A stretch of 64,000 nt of DNA from Micromonospora ureilytica (GTDB taxonomy: Bacteria; Actinomycetota; Actinomycetes; Mycobacteriales; Micromonosporaceae): the NCBI RefSeq assembly GCF_015751765.1, contig NZ_JADOTX010000001.1, positions 2,976,001-3,040,000 on the forward strand, written 5' to 3'. Positions 30,178 to 40,493 of the stretch are shown here, in pieces (the stretch's first letter is position 1; every line of letters begins with the position of its first letter). Both the position numbers and the translations under genes were made by a program. The notes beneath the pieces were generated by a model. That model worked only from the letters and a program-made list of their open reading frames with translations. It did not search any database and was not told where the DNA came from.

Positions 30178-31245
30178 CTACGCCCCGGTCCCGAGCGCGC
30201 GGCTGAACCGCACGTCGCCCTCGAAGAGATGGCGGATGTCGCTGACCCCGTGCCGGACCATCAGGGTCCGGTCGATGCCCATGCCGAAGGCGAATCCGGA
30301 GTAGACCTCCGGGTCGACGCCGCAGGCGCGCAGCACCCGCGGGTTGACCATGCCGCAGCCACCCCACTCGACCCACTGCGGGCCGTCACGGTGCTCCGGG
30401 AACCACACGTCGAACTCCGCCGACGGCTCGGTGAACGGGAAGTAGTGCGGCCGCCACCGGGTCTTCGCCTCCGGGCCGAACATCGCCCGGGCGAAGTGGT
30501 CGAGCGTGCCCCGCAGGTGCGCCATCGTGATGCCCTTGTCGACCACCAGACCCTCGGCCTGGTGGAACACCGGGCTGTGGGTGGCGTCGATCTCGTCGGT
30601 GCGGTAGACGCGGCCGGGCACGATCACGTAGATCGGCGGCTTGCGGCTGAGCATGGTGCGGGTCTGCACCGTCGACGTGTGCGTTCGGAGAACAAGACCC
30701 GAACCCTCCGGTGCGATGTGGAACGTGTCCATCAACCCCCGCGCCGGGTGGTCGGCGGGGATGTTCAACGCGTCGAAGTTGACCCACTCCAGGTCGACCT
30801 CGGGCCCCTCGGCCACCTCGTAACCCATCCCGACGAAGAGATCGCTGATCGACTCCATCAGGGTGCTCAACGGGTGCCGGGCGCCACGCGGACGCCTGTC
30901 GTAGGGCAGTGTGACATCCACCCGCTCCTCGACCAGCACCCGCTGGGCCTGCTCGCGCTCCAGCACCTCGGCGCGGTCGGCGTACGCGGTCTCGATCGCC
31001 CGGCGGGCCTCGTTGACCCGCTTACCGGCGTCGGACTTCGCGGCCGGCGGCAACGCGCCGATCTCCCGGCGGGCCAGCGAGATCGGTGACCGGTCACCCA
31101 GGTGCACCGAGCGCAGGGCGGTCAGCGCGTCCGGGTCGGTCGCCGCTGTGAACGCCTTCGTGGCGTCCGCGACGGCCTCGTCCAGGGCGGCGGGGTCGAG
31201 CAGGGCGACCTGCTTCGGGTCGTACGGATCGTTGCGGTAGCTCAT
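30178..31245 (-). CDS. pheS: phenylalanyl-tRNA synthetase, alpha subunit
   Basis: 355 residues, class II catalytic subunit. Motif 2 region [20 protein letters not shown] (here with YRTDEID) and motif 3 [20 protein letters not shown] are clear; a coiled-coil tRNA-binding arm precedes the core. The ATG seven codons into the open frame was preferred: GAGGGAG lies upstream. A TAGACT hexamer at 31305-31300 may be the -10 of the operon. No T-box or leader peptide is evident. Confidence 0.97.
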   Translation of the reverse strand: MSYRNDPYDPKQVALLDPAALDEAVADATKAFTAATDPDALTALRSVHLGDRSPISLARREIGALPPAAKSDAGKRVNEARRAIETAYADRAEVLEREQAQRVLVEERVDVTLPYDRRPRGARHPLSTLMESISDLFVGMGYEVAEGPEVDLEWVNFDALNIPADHPARGLMDTFHIAPEGSGLVLRTHTSTVQTRTMLSRKPPIYVIVPGRVYRTDEIDATHSPVFHQAEGLVVDKGITMAHLRGTLDHFARAMFGPEAKTRWRPHYFPFTEPSAEFDVWFPEHRDGPQWVEWGGCGMVNPRVLRACGVDPEVYSGFAFGMGIDRTLMVRHGVSDIRHLFEGDVRFSRALGTGA

Positions 31246-31464
31246 GGCGTACGGGCACTCCCTCACGGCGGCGCCAGCCCTCAGCGGGGCGGCTAGGCGA
31301 GTCTACGGACGCGCGGCTGTGCCGCAGCCCGCCGGTAGGAGTTGCGCAGGGAGCAGGTCAGGCCCGCCGCCCGCCGACACCGGCGGGCTGGCTAAACGAA
31401 CGCCGTGTCGCGTTCATGGACGGACGCTCTCCCCTGCTGTCAGTCGCGCCGGAGGCAATCACCC

Positions 31465-32262
31465 TCAGCGCTGCGCTCTCGCTGAAGCGTACAGGCAGAC
31501 CGCCGCGGCGGCAGCCAGGTTCAGGCTCTCCGCGCGCCCGTACAGCGGCACCCGCACCCGGGCGTCGGCGGCGGCGCTCAACTCCTCGGGCAGGCCGTGC
31601 GCCTCGGAGCCGAACAACCACGCGGTGGGCGCGACGAGCCGACCGTAGTCGGTCATGTCGTCCAGGTCGCTGTCGCCGTACCCAGTGGTTGCGAAGATCG
31701 ACAGCCCGGCGGCGCGCAGCGCGTCGACCACCGCGACCGGGTCGCTGGCGCGGACCACGTCGACGTGGAAGAGGCTGCCGGCCGAGGCCCGCACACACTT
31801 GCCGTTGTACGGGTCGACGGCGTCTCCGGCGAAGACCACAGCACCCGCACCGGCCGCGTCGGCGGTGCGCAACACCGTGCCGGCGTTGCCCGGGTCGCGG
31901 ATCTCGGCGAGCACCGCCACCAGCCGGGGCGCGCCCGCGAGGGCCTGCTCCAACGAGACGTCCAGGTGCCGGCAGACCGCCACCAGCCCCTGCGGTGCGA
32001 CCGTCTCGGCCAGCGCCGCGATGGCGTCGTCGGTCACCTCGGAAACCGGCACGTCGGCACGGGCCGCCGTGGCGGCCAACTCCGGATACCTGTCGAGCGC
32101 GGTGGTCGTACCAAACAGTTCGGTGACCACGCCCGGCCGCGCGAGGGCCTCGCGGACCGCCTGCGGGCCCTCGGCCAGGAAGCGGCCGGTGGCGTCGCGG
32201 TCCCGGCGGCGTTGCAGACGGCGGGCGGCGACAACCCTGGGGGTACGCGGGGTGAAAGCCAT
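31465..32262 (-). CDS. TrmH/SpoU-family RNA 2'-O-methyltransferase
   Basis: 265 residues: an N-terminal L30e-like substrate-binding domain (FLAEGPQAVREALAR) and a C-terminal knotted SPOUT domain with motif 1 EIRDPGNAGTVLRTADAAGA, motif 2 WLFGSEAHGLPEEL and motif 3 RAESLNLAAAAAVCLY. Likely methylates a ribose in 23S rRNA or tRNA using SAM; the exact target (RlmB-like or other) cannot be told. Sits between rplT and pheS, the usual actinobacterial order, with a ~84-bp gap to rplT. Confidence 0.92.
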   Translation of the reverse strand: MAFTPRTPRVVAARRLQRRRDRDATGRFLAEGPQAVREALARPGVVTELFGTTTALDRYPELAATAARADVPVSEVTDDAIAALAETVAPQGLVAVCRHLDVSLEQALAGAPRLVAVLAEIRDPGNAGTVLRTADAAGAGAVVFAGDAVDPYNGKCVRASAGSLFHVDVVRASDPVAVVDALRAAGLSIFATTGYGDSDLDDMTDYGRLVAPTAWLFGSEAHGLPEELSAAADARVRVPLYGRAESLNLAAAAAVCLYASARAQR

Positions 32263-32345
32263 GATGTGCGCTCCTCCGGCACGATTGAGGCGCCCCCCGG
32301 ACGGCGATGCCGACACGGGAGACGCCTCGCTCTGGTGCGTGGGGA

Positions 32346-32738
32346 TCAGGCGGCCTGAGCCGCCGCGCCGCCGGTGCCCTCGGCCGTGACCGCGGCCCGG
32401 GCCAGCTCGACGATCGCCGCGAAAGAGGCGGCGTCGTTGACAGCCATGTCGGCCAGGATCTTGCGGTCGACCTCGATGCCGGCCAGACGCAGGCCCTGGA
32501 TCAGACGGTTGTAGGTCATCCCGTTGGCCCGGGCGCCCGCGTTGATCCGCTGAATCCACAGCTGCCGGAAGTCGCCCTTGCGGTCGCGACGGTCCCGGTA
32601 GGCGTACTGCATCGAGTGCAGCACCTGCTCCTTGGCCTTGCGGTACAGGCGGGAGCGCTGACCGCGGTAACCACTCGCGGACTCCAGCAGGGTACGACGC
32701 TTCTTCTGGGCGTTTACAGCCCGCTTGACGCGTGCCAT
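32346..32738 (-). CDS. rplT: 50S ribosomal protein L20
   Basis: 130 residues, starting [19 protein letters not shown], then [15 protein letters not shown] and [20 protein letters not shown], the standard L20 sequence. Carries a short Ala-rich C-terminal extension. Third gene of infC-rpmI-rplT. Confidence 0.98.
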   Translation of the reverse strand: MARVKRAVNAQKKRRTLLESASGYRGQRSRLYRKAKEQVLHSMQYAYRDRRDRKGDFRQLWIQRINAGARANGMTYNRLIQGLRLAGIEVDRKILADMAVNDAASFAAIVELARAAVTAEGTGGAAAQAA

Positions 32739-32770
32739 CTCAACTCCTAATTACGTAAAGGTGGCGCGCG

Positions 32771-32965
32771 TCAGCGGCCGAGCAGCTTCTTGATGCGCTT
32801 GACGTCGGCCTTGGCCAGCACGACCGTGCCGGTCAGCCGGCGGGTCTGGGTGGAGGGCTTCTTCTCCAGGTTGTGGCGGAGGCCGGCCTGCTGGGCAACG
32901 ATCTTGCCCTTGCCGGTCACCTTGACCCGCTTACCCATACCCGTGTGGCTCTTCATCTTCGGCAT
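32771..32965 (-). CDS. rpmI: 50S ribosomal protein L35
   Basis: 64 residues: MPKMKSHTGMGKRVKVTGKG at the N-terminus and the basic H-N-L-E-K-K-P-S segment are diagnostic of L35. Middle gene of the operon; normal length. Confidence 0.98.
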   Translation of the reverse strand: MPKMKSHTGMGKRVKVTGKGKIVAQQAGLRHNLEKKPSTQTRRLTGTVVLAKADVKRIKKLLGR

Positions 32966-32985
32966 GTGGAACGTCTTCTCCCCTG

Positions 32986-33654
32986 TTACTCGCCGCTGGT
33001 GTCGGCGGCGAGGCCGGTGTCACCGGCTGCTGCGGTCTCGCTGACCGCCGCGGTCTCATCGGCTTCCGGAGCGGCGGACTCGTCCCCTGCCCGGTCCCGA
33101 GGTCCGCCGCGAGACGCCGTGGCGGCGACCGCGGAGGCCTTGACGGCCCGATGCGGGGCGAGAACCATGATCATGTTTCGACCGTCCTGCTTCGGAGCGG
33201 CCTCGACGTATCCCAGTTCCGTGATCTCGGACTCGAGCCGGCGCAGGAGCCGGTAACCCAGCTCCGGGCGGCTCTGCTCGCGACCGCGGAACATGATCGT
33301 CACCTTGACCTTGTCGCCCGCCTTGAGGAACCGCACCACGTGACCCTTCTTGGTCTCGTAGTCGTGCGGGTCGATCTTCGGCCGAAGCTTCATTTCCTTG
33401 ATGACGGTCTGCTGCTGATTACGCCGCGCTTCGCGCGCCTTGAGTGCGCTCTCGTACTTGAACTTGCCGAAGTCCATGAGCTTGCACACCGGCGGGCGCG
33501 CCATCGGCGCAACCTCGACCAGGTCCAGATCGACGTCCGCGGCCAGCTGAAGAGCGCGCTCCAGCGGGACGATGCCCACCTGCTCACCCTCTGGGCCGAC
33601 CAGTCGGACCTCACGTGCCCGGATCTGCTCGTTCACGCGTGGTTCGACGCTGAT
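32986..33654 (-). CDS. infC: translation initiation factor IF-3 (AUC start)
   Basis: Keeps 30S subunits free and proofreads start-codon choice. The IF-3 N-domain begins [20 protein letters not shown] and the C-domain includes [19 protein letters not shown] and [20 protein letters not shown]. No ATG/GTG/TTG lies at the expected start; instead ATC stands 4-5 nt after CGAGGAGG. Rare starts (AUU in E. coli) let IF-3 repress its own synthesis, and AUC here would do the same. The last ~40 residues are an acidic Ala/Glu/Asp/Thr-rich tail, common in high-GC actinobacteria. Confidence 0.93.
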   Translation of the reverse strand: MSVEPRVNEQIRAREVRLVGPEGEQVGIVPLERALQLAADVDLDLVEVAPMARPPVCKLMDFGKFKYESALKAREARRNQQQTVIKEMKLRPKIDPHDYETKKGHVVRFLKAGDKVKVTIMFRGREQSRPELGYRLLRRLESEITELGYVEAAPKQDGRNMIMVLAPHRAVKASAVAATASRGGPRDRAGDESAAPEADETAAVSETAAAGDTGLAADTSGE

Positions 33655-33720
33655 GGGGCCTCCTCGAGTCGTTTCTGCTCTGTCGCCGACCCCTGCGGCT
33701 CCCAGGAGGGAACCGACCCG

Positions 33721-33752
33721 AAAAGCAGAAGGCCCCGGCGTATGCCAGGGCC
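33721..33752 (-). terminator. intrinsic terminator/attenuator in the infC leader
   Basis: On the minus strand a 9-bp stem GGCCCTGGC/GCCGGGGCC (33752-33731, one mismatch) with a 4-nt loop is followed by TTCTGCTTTT. It lies about 70 nt before the infC start within the transcript, so it is a candidate attenuator for the operon. A second perfect 9-bp inverted repeat (AGGCTGTCT/AGACAGCCT, 33874-33903) lies further upstream in the leader. Confidence 0.6.
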
Positions 33753-33969
33753 CGCTCGACCGGTCAGCACGATCACAAGGATCGCGCATCCGGCACCGGG
33801 ACATGCCCGGAACCGGTGACCGGACCCGGCCACCGTAGCGGTGACTCGGGTGGGAGCAGGCGCCCCGCTTTCAAGGCTGTCTGCTCGCACGCGGAGACAG
33901 CCTGGTCGACTCGATAACACTACACCGGCGCCCCGGCCACCCCCAAACCGGGCACGACCTGCGCTCACA

Positions 33970-34020
33970 CCGGCGCGCCGCGCCCCGCCCCGCGCCGCCG
34001 CCCCGCGCCGCCCCGCCGCC
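33970..34020. repeat. 51-bp tract of only G and C
   Basis: An uninterrupted run of G and C made of CGCCG/CCCCG units in the non-coding space upstream of the infC leader. Low-complexity; no coding or regulatory role can be assigned. Confidence 0.7.
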
Positions 34021-34038
34021 TGGTGAGATCCGCGCACT

Positions 34039-34088
34039 TTCCCCGAAACTGCTGCCTCAGGATGTCGGGAGGCAGCAGTTTCGGGGAA
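34039..34088. repeat. long perfect inverted repeat, 20-bp arms
   Basis: TTCCCCGAAACTGCTGCCTC (34039-34058) and its exact complement (34069-34088) flank a 10-nt loop. The arms are the same length as many IS-derived miniature elements; flanking GATC words occur on both sides. Not a typical terminator, because no gene ends here. Confidence 0.85.
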
Positions 34089-34144
34089 GTTGTCCAGATC
34101 TTGGCGTGGGTGCGCGCGCCCGTGGTGGGCGGTTCGGTCGCCGG

Positions 34145-34186
34145 CGGTGGCGGTGGCGGTGGCGGTGGCGGTGGCGGTGGCGGTGG
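34145..34186. repeat. hexanucleotide microsatellite (CGGTGG)7
   Basis: Seven perfect CGGTGG units in the intergenic space between the 20-bp inverted repeat and the stop of the next gene. Could vary in copy number between strains. Confidence 0.9.
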
Positions 34187-34219
34187 CACGTGATTTTGTG
34201 GGTGGGCGGTTTCGCCGGG

Positions 34220-34693
34220 TCAGCGGCCGACGGCGCGTTCGGCGAGACGGGCCTGGTGGGCCTCGTGCAGCCGGCGCAGCGCGCGGACCCCGTCGACGGC
34301 CAACTCCTTGTCGGCGGCCTGCAACGCGACCATCGGCAGCAGGTCGTCGTCGTGCAGCTCCAGGCTGGCCCACGGCGCGCCCCGGTCGAAGCGCACGCCC
34401 CGGACAACCTCCCAGGGCAGCTCGTAGGAGCTGATGACGTTACGCACCCGGATGCCCCGCGCATCCGCCTCCACCCGGGGGCGGGTGAACAGCAGGAACC
34501 CCAGCGCCCCGAAGACGCCCAGGCCGATCATGGCGATCTGGTCGCCGCGCTGGAAGCTGCCGTAACCATCGCCGGTCGGGCCACTCAGCGACGTGGCGAC
34601 CAGACCGAACACCAGTACCAGGACAACCGCCGCCGACCAGCAGACCACGCGAATGCGGCGGGGCTTCAGGCGGACCAGCTCGGTTTCACTCAC
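34220..34693 (-). CDS. PH-like-domain membrane protein
   Basis: 157 residues. Two hydrophobic helices (VVCWSAAVVLVLVFGLVATS and QIAMIGLGVFGALGFLLF) are followed by a bacterial PH-like domain (VEADARGIRVRNVISSYELP, WEVVRGVRFDRGAPWASLEL) and a charged tail. This matches the small actinobacterial PH domain-containing family of unknown role. GTG start with GGTGGG upstream; a longer ATG form would add an unrelated N-terminus. Confidence 0.8.
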   Translation of the reverse strand: MSETELVRLKPRRIRVVCWSAAVVLVLVFGLVATSLSGPTGDGYGSFQRGDQIAMIGLGVFGALGFLLFTRPRVEADARGIRVRNVISSYELPWEVVRGVRFDRGAPWASLELHDDDLLPMVALQAADKELAVDGVRALRRLHEAHQARLAERAVGR

Positions 34694-34796
34694 CCCACCA
34701 GTCTGCCACCCACACTCCCCCATCAAACGCACCACCCGCCGAGCCACCACCGGAGAACCGCGAGCCCCTGTGCCCCCTGGCGAGCGGAAGGGTCGC

Positions 34797-34883
34797 CGAT
34801 CTTGCGGTTTCGGTTGTCGGTACAGGGTGATATGCGCCTTGTGTCGGTGCAGAAAGTGCAAGATCGCGGAGCGAGGTATCACC
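34797..34883. repeat. interleaved inverted repeats (dispersed-element type)
   Basis: CGATCTTGC (34797-34805) pairs with GCAAGATCG (34858-34866), and GGTGATA (34826-34832) with TATCACC (34877-34883). The first pair's arms resemble the AGATCTTGG arms of the argD element. Lies between the PH-like gene and hisG. Confidence 0.6.
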
Positions 34884-34943
34884 GGAACAGGGGTGCCCCT
34901 GGCGCGGACACCCCGGTCCAGCGGCGCTCGGGACAGGGGACGG

Positions 34944-35789
34944 TCAGAGGCGACAGGCGTGGATGTTGGTGACGAGGATGGCGCGGGCGCCCAGCTCGTA
35001 CAGCTCGTCCATGATGCGGTGCACGTCGTCGCGGAGCACCATCGCCTGCACCGCCACCCAGCCCTCGCGGTGCAGCGGCGACACGGTGGGCGACTCGATG
35101 CCCGGGGTGAGCCCGCTGGCCCGGTCCAGCAGACCGGCCGGCACGTCGTAGGCGAGCATCACGTAGCGGCGGGCCACCAGCACGCCGTGCAGGCGGCGCA
35201 GCAACTGCTCGGCCTGTGGTTGTGCGGGCGCGCCGGCGCGCCGGACCAGCACCGCCGACGAGCGCAGCAGCGGCTCACCGAAGACCACCAGGCCCGCCTG
35301 GCGCAGGGTCGCGCCGGTCTCCACAACGTCCGCGATCACGTCGGCGACGCCGAGGCGTACGGCGTTCTCCACGGCGCCGTCGAGGCGGATCACGTCGGCC
35401 TTGACCCCCACCTCGCCGAGGTGCCGCTCGACCAGCCCCGGGTACGCGGTGGCGATCCGGTGACCGCCGAGCTCCTGGACGGAGGCGATGTCGTCGGGGC
35501 GGGCGGCGAAGCGGAAGGTGGCCCGGCCGAAGGCGAGGTCGACGACCTCCTCGGCCGGCGCGGCCGAGTCGATCAGCAGGTCCCGGCCGGTGATCCCCAG
35601 GTCGAGGTCGCCGGAGCCGACGTAGGTGGCGATGTCCTTCGGGCGCAGGTAGAAGAATTCGACGTCGTTGGCCTCGTCCCGGCAGACGAGGTCCTTGGGG
35701 TCGGTGCGCTGGCGGTAGCCCGCCTCGCGCAGCATCTGGGCGGCCGGTTCGGCCAGGGTGCCCTTGTTGGGAATGGCGACACGCAGCAT
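34944..35789 (-). CDS. hisG: ATP phosphoribosyltransferase (long form)
   Basis: Commits ATP and PRPP to histidine synthesis. 281 residues, i.e. the long HisG with a C-terminal ACT-like regulatory domain, so no HisZ partner is required. MLRVAIPNKGTLAEPAAQML at the start, GSGDLDLGITGRDLL and the PRPP-site region ENAVRLGVADVIADVVETGA are typical. Downstream of hisE with a 49-bp gap. Confidence 0.97.
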   Translation of the reverse strand: MLRVAIPNKGTLAEPAAQMLREAGYRQRTDPKDLVCRDEANDVEFFYLRPKDIATYVGSGDLDLGITGRDLLIDSAAPAEEVVDLAFGRATFRFAARPDDIASVQELGGHRIATAYPGLVERHLGEVGVKADVIRLDGAVENAVRLGVADVIADVVETGATLRQAGLVVFGEPLLRSSAVLVRRAGAPAQPQAEQLLRRLHGVLVARRYVMLAYDVPAGLLDRASGLTPGIESPTVSPLHREGWVAVQAMVLRDDVHRIMDELYELGARAILVTNIHACRL

Positions 35790-35838
35790 GACGGAGTGCT
35801 CCTTCGATCCGGATGGCGATCAACGGGGTTGGGGGCAC

Positions 35839-36102
35839 TCACAGATGTCGGTAGACGTCCTTGAGCTCGAGGCCACTGGCGAGCATCAGCACCTGGACCT
35901 GGTAGAGCAGTTGGGAGATCTCCTCGGCGGTGCGCTCCGGCCCCTCGTGCTCGGCGGCCATCCACGACTCGGCCGCCTCCTCGACGACCTTCTTGCCGAT
36001 GAAGTGCACGCCCTTGTCCAGCGCGGCGACGGTGCCCGAGCCCGGGGTGCCGGCGGCGGCCTTGGCCTGCAGCTCGGCGAACAACTCCTCGAACGTCTTC
36101 AC
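35839..36102 (-). CDS. hisE: phosphoribosyl-ATP pyrophosphatase
   Basis: Second step of histidine synthesis. 87 residues of the all-alpha MazG-like fold: [37 protein letters not shown] (metal-binding acidic residues) and [23 protein letters not shown] start; the ribosome site is weak. hisE-hisG pairing is the usual actinobacterial arrangement. Confidence 0.96.
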   Translation of the reverse strand: MKTFEELFAELQAKAAAGTPGSGTVAALDKGVHFIGKKVVEEAAESWMAAEHEGPERTAEEISQLLYQVQVLMLASGLELKDVYRHL

Positions 36103-36192
36103 GGGAAACGATTCTTCCAGCCACCCGGCCGGCACCCCGCGTCCGGGTCCGCCGGAATCCAGCAAGCGGACAATTTCCTACCAACATGGTGG

Positions 36193-36228
36193 GACAATTG
36201 TCGATCGACGCCCATGGAGCTCTACGCT
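36193..36228 (+). promoter_or_regulatory. operator palindrome and -10 for the ABC transporter
   Basis: The perfect palindrome GACAATTGTC (36193-36202) is followed by TACGCT (36223-36228), a -10-like hexamer ending 7 nt before the ATG. The -35 would overlap the palindrome (TTGTCG), so a regulator bound there would block transcription. The mRNA would be leaderless. Confidence 0.45.
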
Positions 36229-36235
36229 GTCCGCC

Positions 36236-37099
36236 ATGGCCAGCCGCTCACGTCTCCTCGCGCTCACCCTCGCCGGTGCCGTCGTCGTAGCCACCGCCGG
36301 ATGCGCGCCACAGAAGGAGCTACCAACCCCCACCGTCACCACGGGGCTGTCCTGCGCCAAGGACAGCCTGCCCACCCGTACGCCGGGCAAGCTCACCATC
36401 GCCACCGACCAGCCCGCGTACGAGCCGTGGTTCTCGAAGGACAAGCCGGAGAGCGGCGAGGGCTTCGAGTCCGCCGTCGCGTACGCGGTGGCCGAGAAGC
36501 TCGGCTACGCCCGCGCGGACGTGGCCTGGACCCGGGTCAAGTTCGACACCGCGATCGCGCCGGGGCCGAAGGACTTCGACTTCGACATCAACCAGTTCTC
36601 CATCACCGAGGAGCGCAAGCAGGCGGTCGACTTCTCCGCGCCGTACTACCTGGTGCGGCAGACCGTCATCGCGTTGAAGTCCTCGAAGATCGCCGGCCGG
36701 AAGTCGCTAGCCGAGCTGCGGGACGCTCGGCTCGGCGCGCAGGTCGGCACCACCAGCTACCAGGCGATCACCGACGTGATCAAGCCGGCCGCCAAGCCGC
36801 AGGTCTACAACAGCAACGACGACGCCAAGAAGGCCCTGCAGAACGGGCAGTTGGACGGTCTCGTGGTGGACCTGCCGACCGCCTTCTACATCACCGGCGC
36901 GGAGATCACCGACGCGACGATCGTCGGGCAGGTGCCGCAGGTCGGTACGCCCGAGGCGTTCGGGTTGCTGCTGGACAAGAACTCGCCGCTGACGTCCTGC
37001 GTGAGCGGGGCGGTCGGTCAGCTCGCCGCGGCGGGCACGCTGAAGGAGCTGGAACAGAAGTGGCTCGCGCAGGTGGCGGGGGCGGCCGAGCTGCGGTGA
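36236..37099 (+). CDS. amino-acid ABC transporter substrate-binding lipoprotein
   Basis: 287 residues, family 3 solute-binding protein. Signal peptide with lipobox ending TAGC (Cys 23), then KLTIATDQPAYEPWFSK, FDFDINQFSITEERKQAVDF and AQVGTTSYQAITDVI. Binds a polar amino acid outside the membrane. No ribosome site precedes the ATG, in keeping with a leaderless message. Its TGA overlaps the GTG of the permease gene. Confidence 0.92.
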   Translation: MASRSRLLALTLAGAVVVATAGCAPQKELPTPTVTTGLSCAKDSLPTRTPGKLTIATDQPAYEPWFSKDKPESGEGFESAVAYAVAEKLGYARADVAWTRVKFDTAIAPGPKDFDFDINQFSITEERKQAVDFSAPYYLVRQTVIALKSSKIAGRKSLAELRDARLGAQVGTTSYQAITDVIKPAAKPQVYNSNDDAKKALQNGQLDGLVVDLPTAFYITGAEITDATIVGQVPQVGTPEAFGLLLDKNSPLTSCVSGAVGQLAAAGTLKELEQKWLAQVAGAAELR

Positions 37100-37941
37100 C
37101 TCTTCTGGATCACGTGCCGTCCGAGGCACAGCTGCGGCGGTCGGCGTACCGGCGGCGGCAGACCGTCTACAGCGTGCTCGTCGCGGCGTTCTCGACGGCG
37201 GCGCTCGGCACGCTGCTGGTGATCGCGGTGACCGGGGCGCCGGGCTGGGACCGGGTCCGGCGGTCGTTCCTGGATCCGGAGATCGCCCGCGACGCGCTGC
37301 CGACGGTGCTGAGCGGGCTCTGGCTCAACGTACGGCTGCTGGTGTGCTGTGCGGTCGGCGCGCTGCTGGTCGGATTGGTGATCGCCGTGCTGCGGACGCT
37401 GCGCGGGCCGGTCTTCTTCCCGGTCCGCGCGCTGGCCGCCGGCTACACCTACACGTTCCGCGGCCTACCGCTGATCATCGTGCTCTACCTGCTCACCCTC
37501 GGCGTGCCGGGGCTGCGGTTGCAGGGCATGCCGCCGGTGCTGGTGCTGGGTGGGGTCGCGTTGGTCCTCACCTACGGCGGCTACCTCGCCGAGGTGTTCC
37601 GGGCCGGCATCGAGTCGGTGCACTCCAGTCAGCTCGCCGCCGCCCGCTCGTTGGGCCTGACCTACCGGCAGACGATGCGGCACGTGGTCCTGCCGCAGGC
37701 CGTCCGTCGGGTGGCACCACCGCTGCTCAACGACGTGGTGGCGTTGCAGAAGGACGTGGGCCTGGTGTCACTCGCCGGGCCGATCGACGCGGTCCGCGCC
37801 GCCCAGATCGCCACCGCCCAGACGTTCAACTACACGCCGTACGTCGTGGCCGGGGTCCTCTTCGTGCTGCTCGCGATCCCGCTGATCGCGGTCACGGACT
37901 GGGTGACGCTACGCGCGGCCCGCCGACAGTCGGGGGGCTGA
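37096..37941 (+). CDS. amino-acid ABC transporter permease
   Basis: 281 residues of the HisMQ/GlnP family with about five TM helices and the cytoplasmic EAA loop (YLAEVFRAGIESVHSSQLAA, ARSLGLTYRQ). GTG start overlapping the binding-protein stop (GTGA); 3 bp separate it from the ATPase gene. Membrane component of a three-gene importer; a single permease suggests a homodimer. Confidence 0.93.
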   Translation: MTLLDHVPSEAQLRRSAYRRRQTVYSVLVAAFSTAALGTLLVIAVTGAPGWDRVRRSFLDPEIARDALPTVLSGLWLNVRLLVCCAVGALLVGLVIAVLRTLRGPVFFPVRALAAGYTYTFRGLPLIIVLYLLTLGVPGLRLQGMPPVLVLGGVALVLTYGGYLAEVFRAGIESVHSSQLAAARSLGLTYRQTMRHVVLPQAVRRVAPPLLNDVVALQKDVGLVSLAGPIDAVRAAQIATAQTFNYTPYVVAGVLFVLLAIPLIAVTDWVTLRAARRQSGG

Positions 37942-37944
37942 CCC

Positions 37945-38688
37945 ATGGCGTTGTTGCAGTGTCGGGGCCTGCGCAAGGAGTTCGGCGGGCACGTCGTGCT
38001 CGACCAGCTCGACCTGACCGTCGCCGAGCACCAGGTGGTGGCCCTGATCGGCGCGTCCGGGTCCGGCAAGTCGACACTGCTGCGCTGCGTCAACCTGCTT
38101 GACGAACTCGACGACGGCACCATCGAGTTGGACGGGGAGGACATCTCCGATCCCCGGGTGGACCCCGACCAGGTCCGGCGGCGGATCGGCATGGTGTTCC
38201 AGGCGTACAACCTCTTTCCGCACCTGAGCGTGTTGGACAACATCACCCTCGCGCCGCGGCGCGTACACCGGCGGGCCCGGGCGGAGGCCGAGGCGCAGGC
38301 CCGCGAACTGCTCGACCGGGTGGGGCTCGGCGCCAAGGCGAACGCCTACCCGGACCGGCTCTCCGGCGGGCAGCAGCAGCGGGTGGCGATCGTCCGGGCG
38401 CTGGCCAACTCACCTCGACTGATGCTGCTCGACGAGGTCACCTCCGCGTTGGACCCGGAACTCGTCGGCGAGGTGCTGTCGATGATCCGGGACCTGAAGG
38501 CCGACGGCATGACCATGGTGCTGGCCACCCACGAGATGGGCTTCGCCCGGGAGGTCGCCGACGAGGTGTGTTTCCTCGACGCCGGGCGGGTCGTCGAGAG
38601 CGGCCCGCCCGAGCAGGTGCTCGGCGAGCCGACGCAGCCCCGTACCCGGCAGTTCCTGCGCCGGATCATCGAGGCCGGTCGGCTGTGA
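37945..38688 (+). CDS. amino-acid ABC transporter ATP-binding protein
   Basis: 247 residues with Walker A GASGSGKST (36-44), ABC signature LSGGQQQRVAIVRAL, Walker B LMLLDEVTSALD and the switch His in ATHEMGF. Belongs to the GlnQ/HisP branch. Last gene of the importer operon; convergent with ribH 36 bp away. Confidence 0.95.
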   Translation: MALLQCRGLRKEFGGHVVLDQLDLTVAEHQVVALIGASGSGKSTLLRCVNLLDELDDGTIELDGEDISDPRVDPDQVRRRIGMVFQAYNLFPHLSVLDNITLAPRRVHRRARAEAEAQARELLDRVGLGAKANAYPDRLSGGQQQRVAIVRALANSPRLMLLDEVTSALDPELVGEVLSMIRDLKADGMTMVLATHEMGFAREVADEVCFLDAGRVVESGPPEQVLGEPTQPRTRQFLRRIIEAGRL

Positions 38689-38724
38689 GGGCCCGCTTCA
38701 GAGACGGCCGAGGCCGACGGCGGC

Positions 38725-39227
38725 TCAGCCGCTGAAGCCGACCCGCTGGGCGTTGCCCGCCGCCACGGTGCGCACGGCCAGTGCCGCGTCGAGCGCCGCG
38801 ACGGTGGCGGCCCAGCCCTTGTCCTCCGCGGACCCGGGCAGACCGGCGCGGTCGCGGGCCTGCTCGATGGTCTCCACGGTCAGCACCCCGTGCGCCACCG
38901 GCTTGCCCTCGTCCAGCGCCACCCGGGTCAGCCCGTCGGTGACCGAGCGGCAGACGTAGTCGAAGTGGGCGGTGGCCCCGCGGATCACGACGCCGAGGGC
39001 GACCACGACGTCGCAGCGGCGGGCGAGGGCCTGTGCCACCACCGGCAGCTCGACCGACCCGGCGACCCGGGCCACCACGGAACGGGCGCCACACGCCTCG
39101 GCGGCGGCAACCGCACGCTCCAGCATGTGATCGGTCAGCTCGCCGTGCCAGCGGGCGGCAACGACCCCGACGGTCAGCCCCGCGGCGTCGACCGCCTCGA
39201 CTCCCGGCTCACCGAAACCCGCCATCG

Positions 39228-39231
<4 letters not shown>
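38725..39231 (-). CDS. ribH: 6,7-dimethyl-8-ribityllumazine synthase
   Basis: Condenses the ribityl-pyrimidine with dihydroxybutanone phosphate. 168 residues: [57 protein letters not shown] match the family. Last gene of the rib operon, overlapping ribBA by 4 bp. Confidence 0.96.

Positions 39232-40489
<1,258 letters not shown>

Positions 40490-40493
<4 letters not shown>

Noticed and set aside
26973..30206. Very long plus-strand open frame across pheT
   Set aside because: It is an antisense frame kept open by GC-rich third positions; the minus strand encodes an unmistakable PheT, and only its first ~130 codons (the ISL3 fragment) look like protein.
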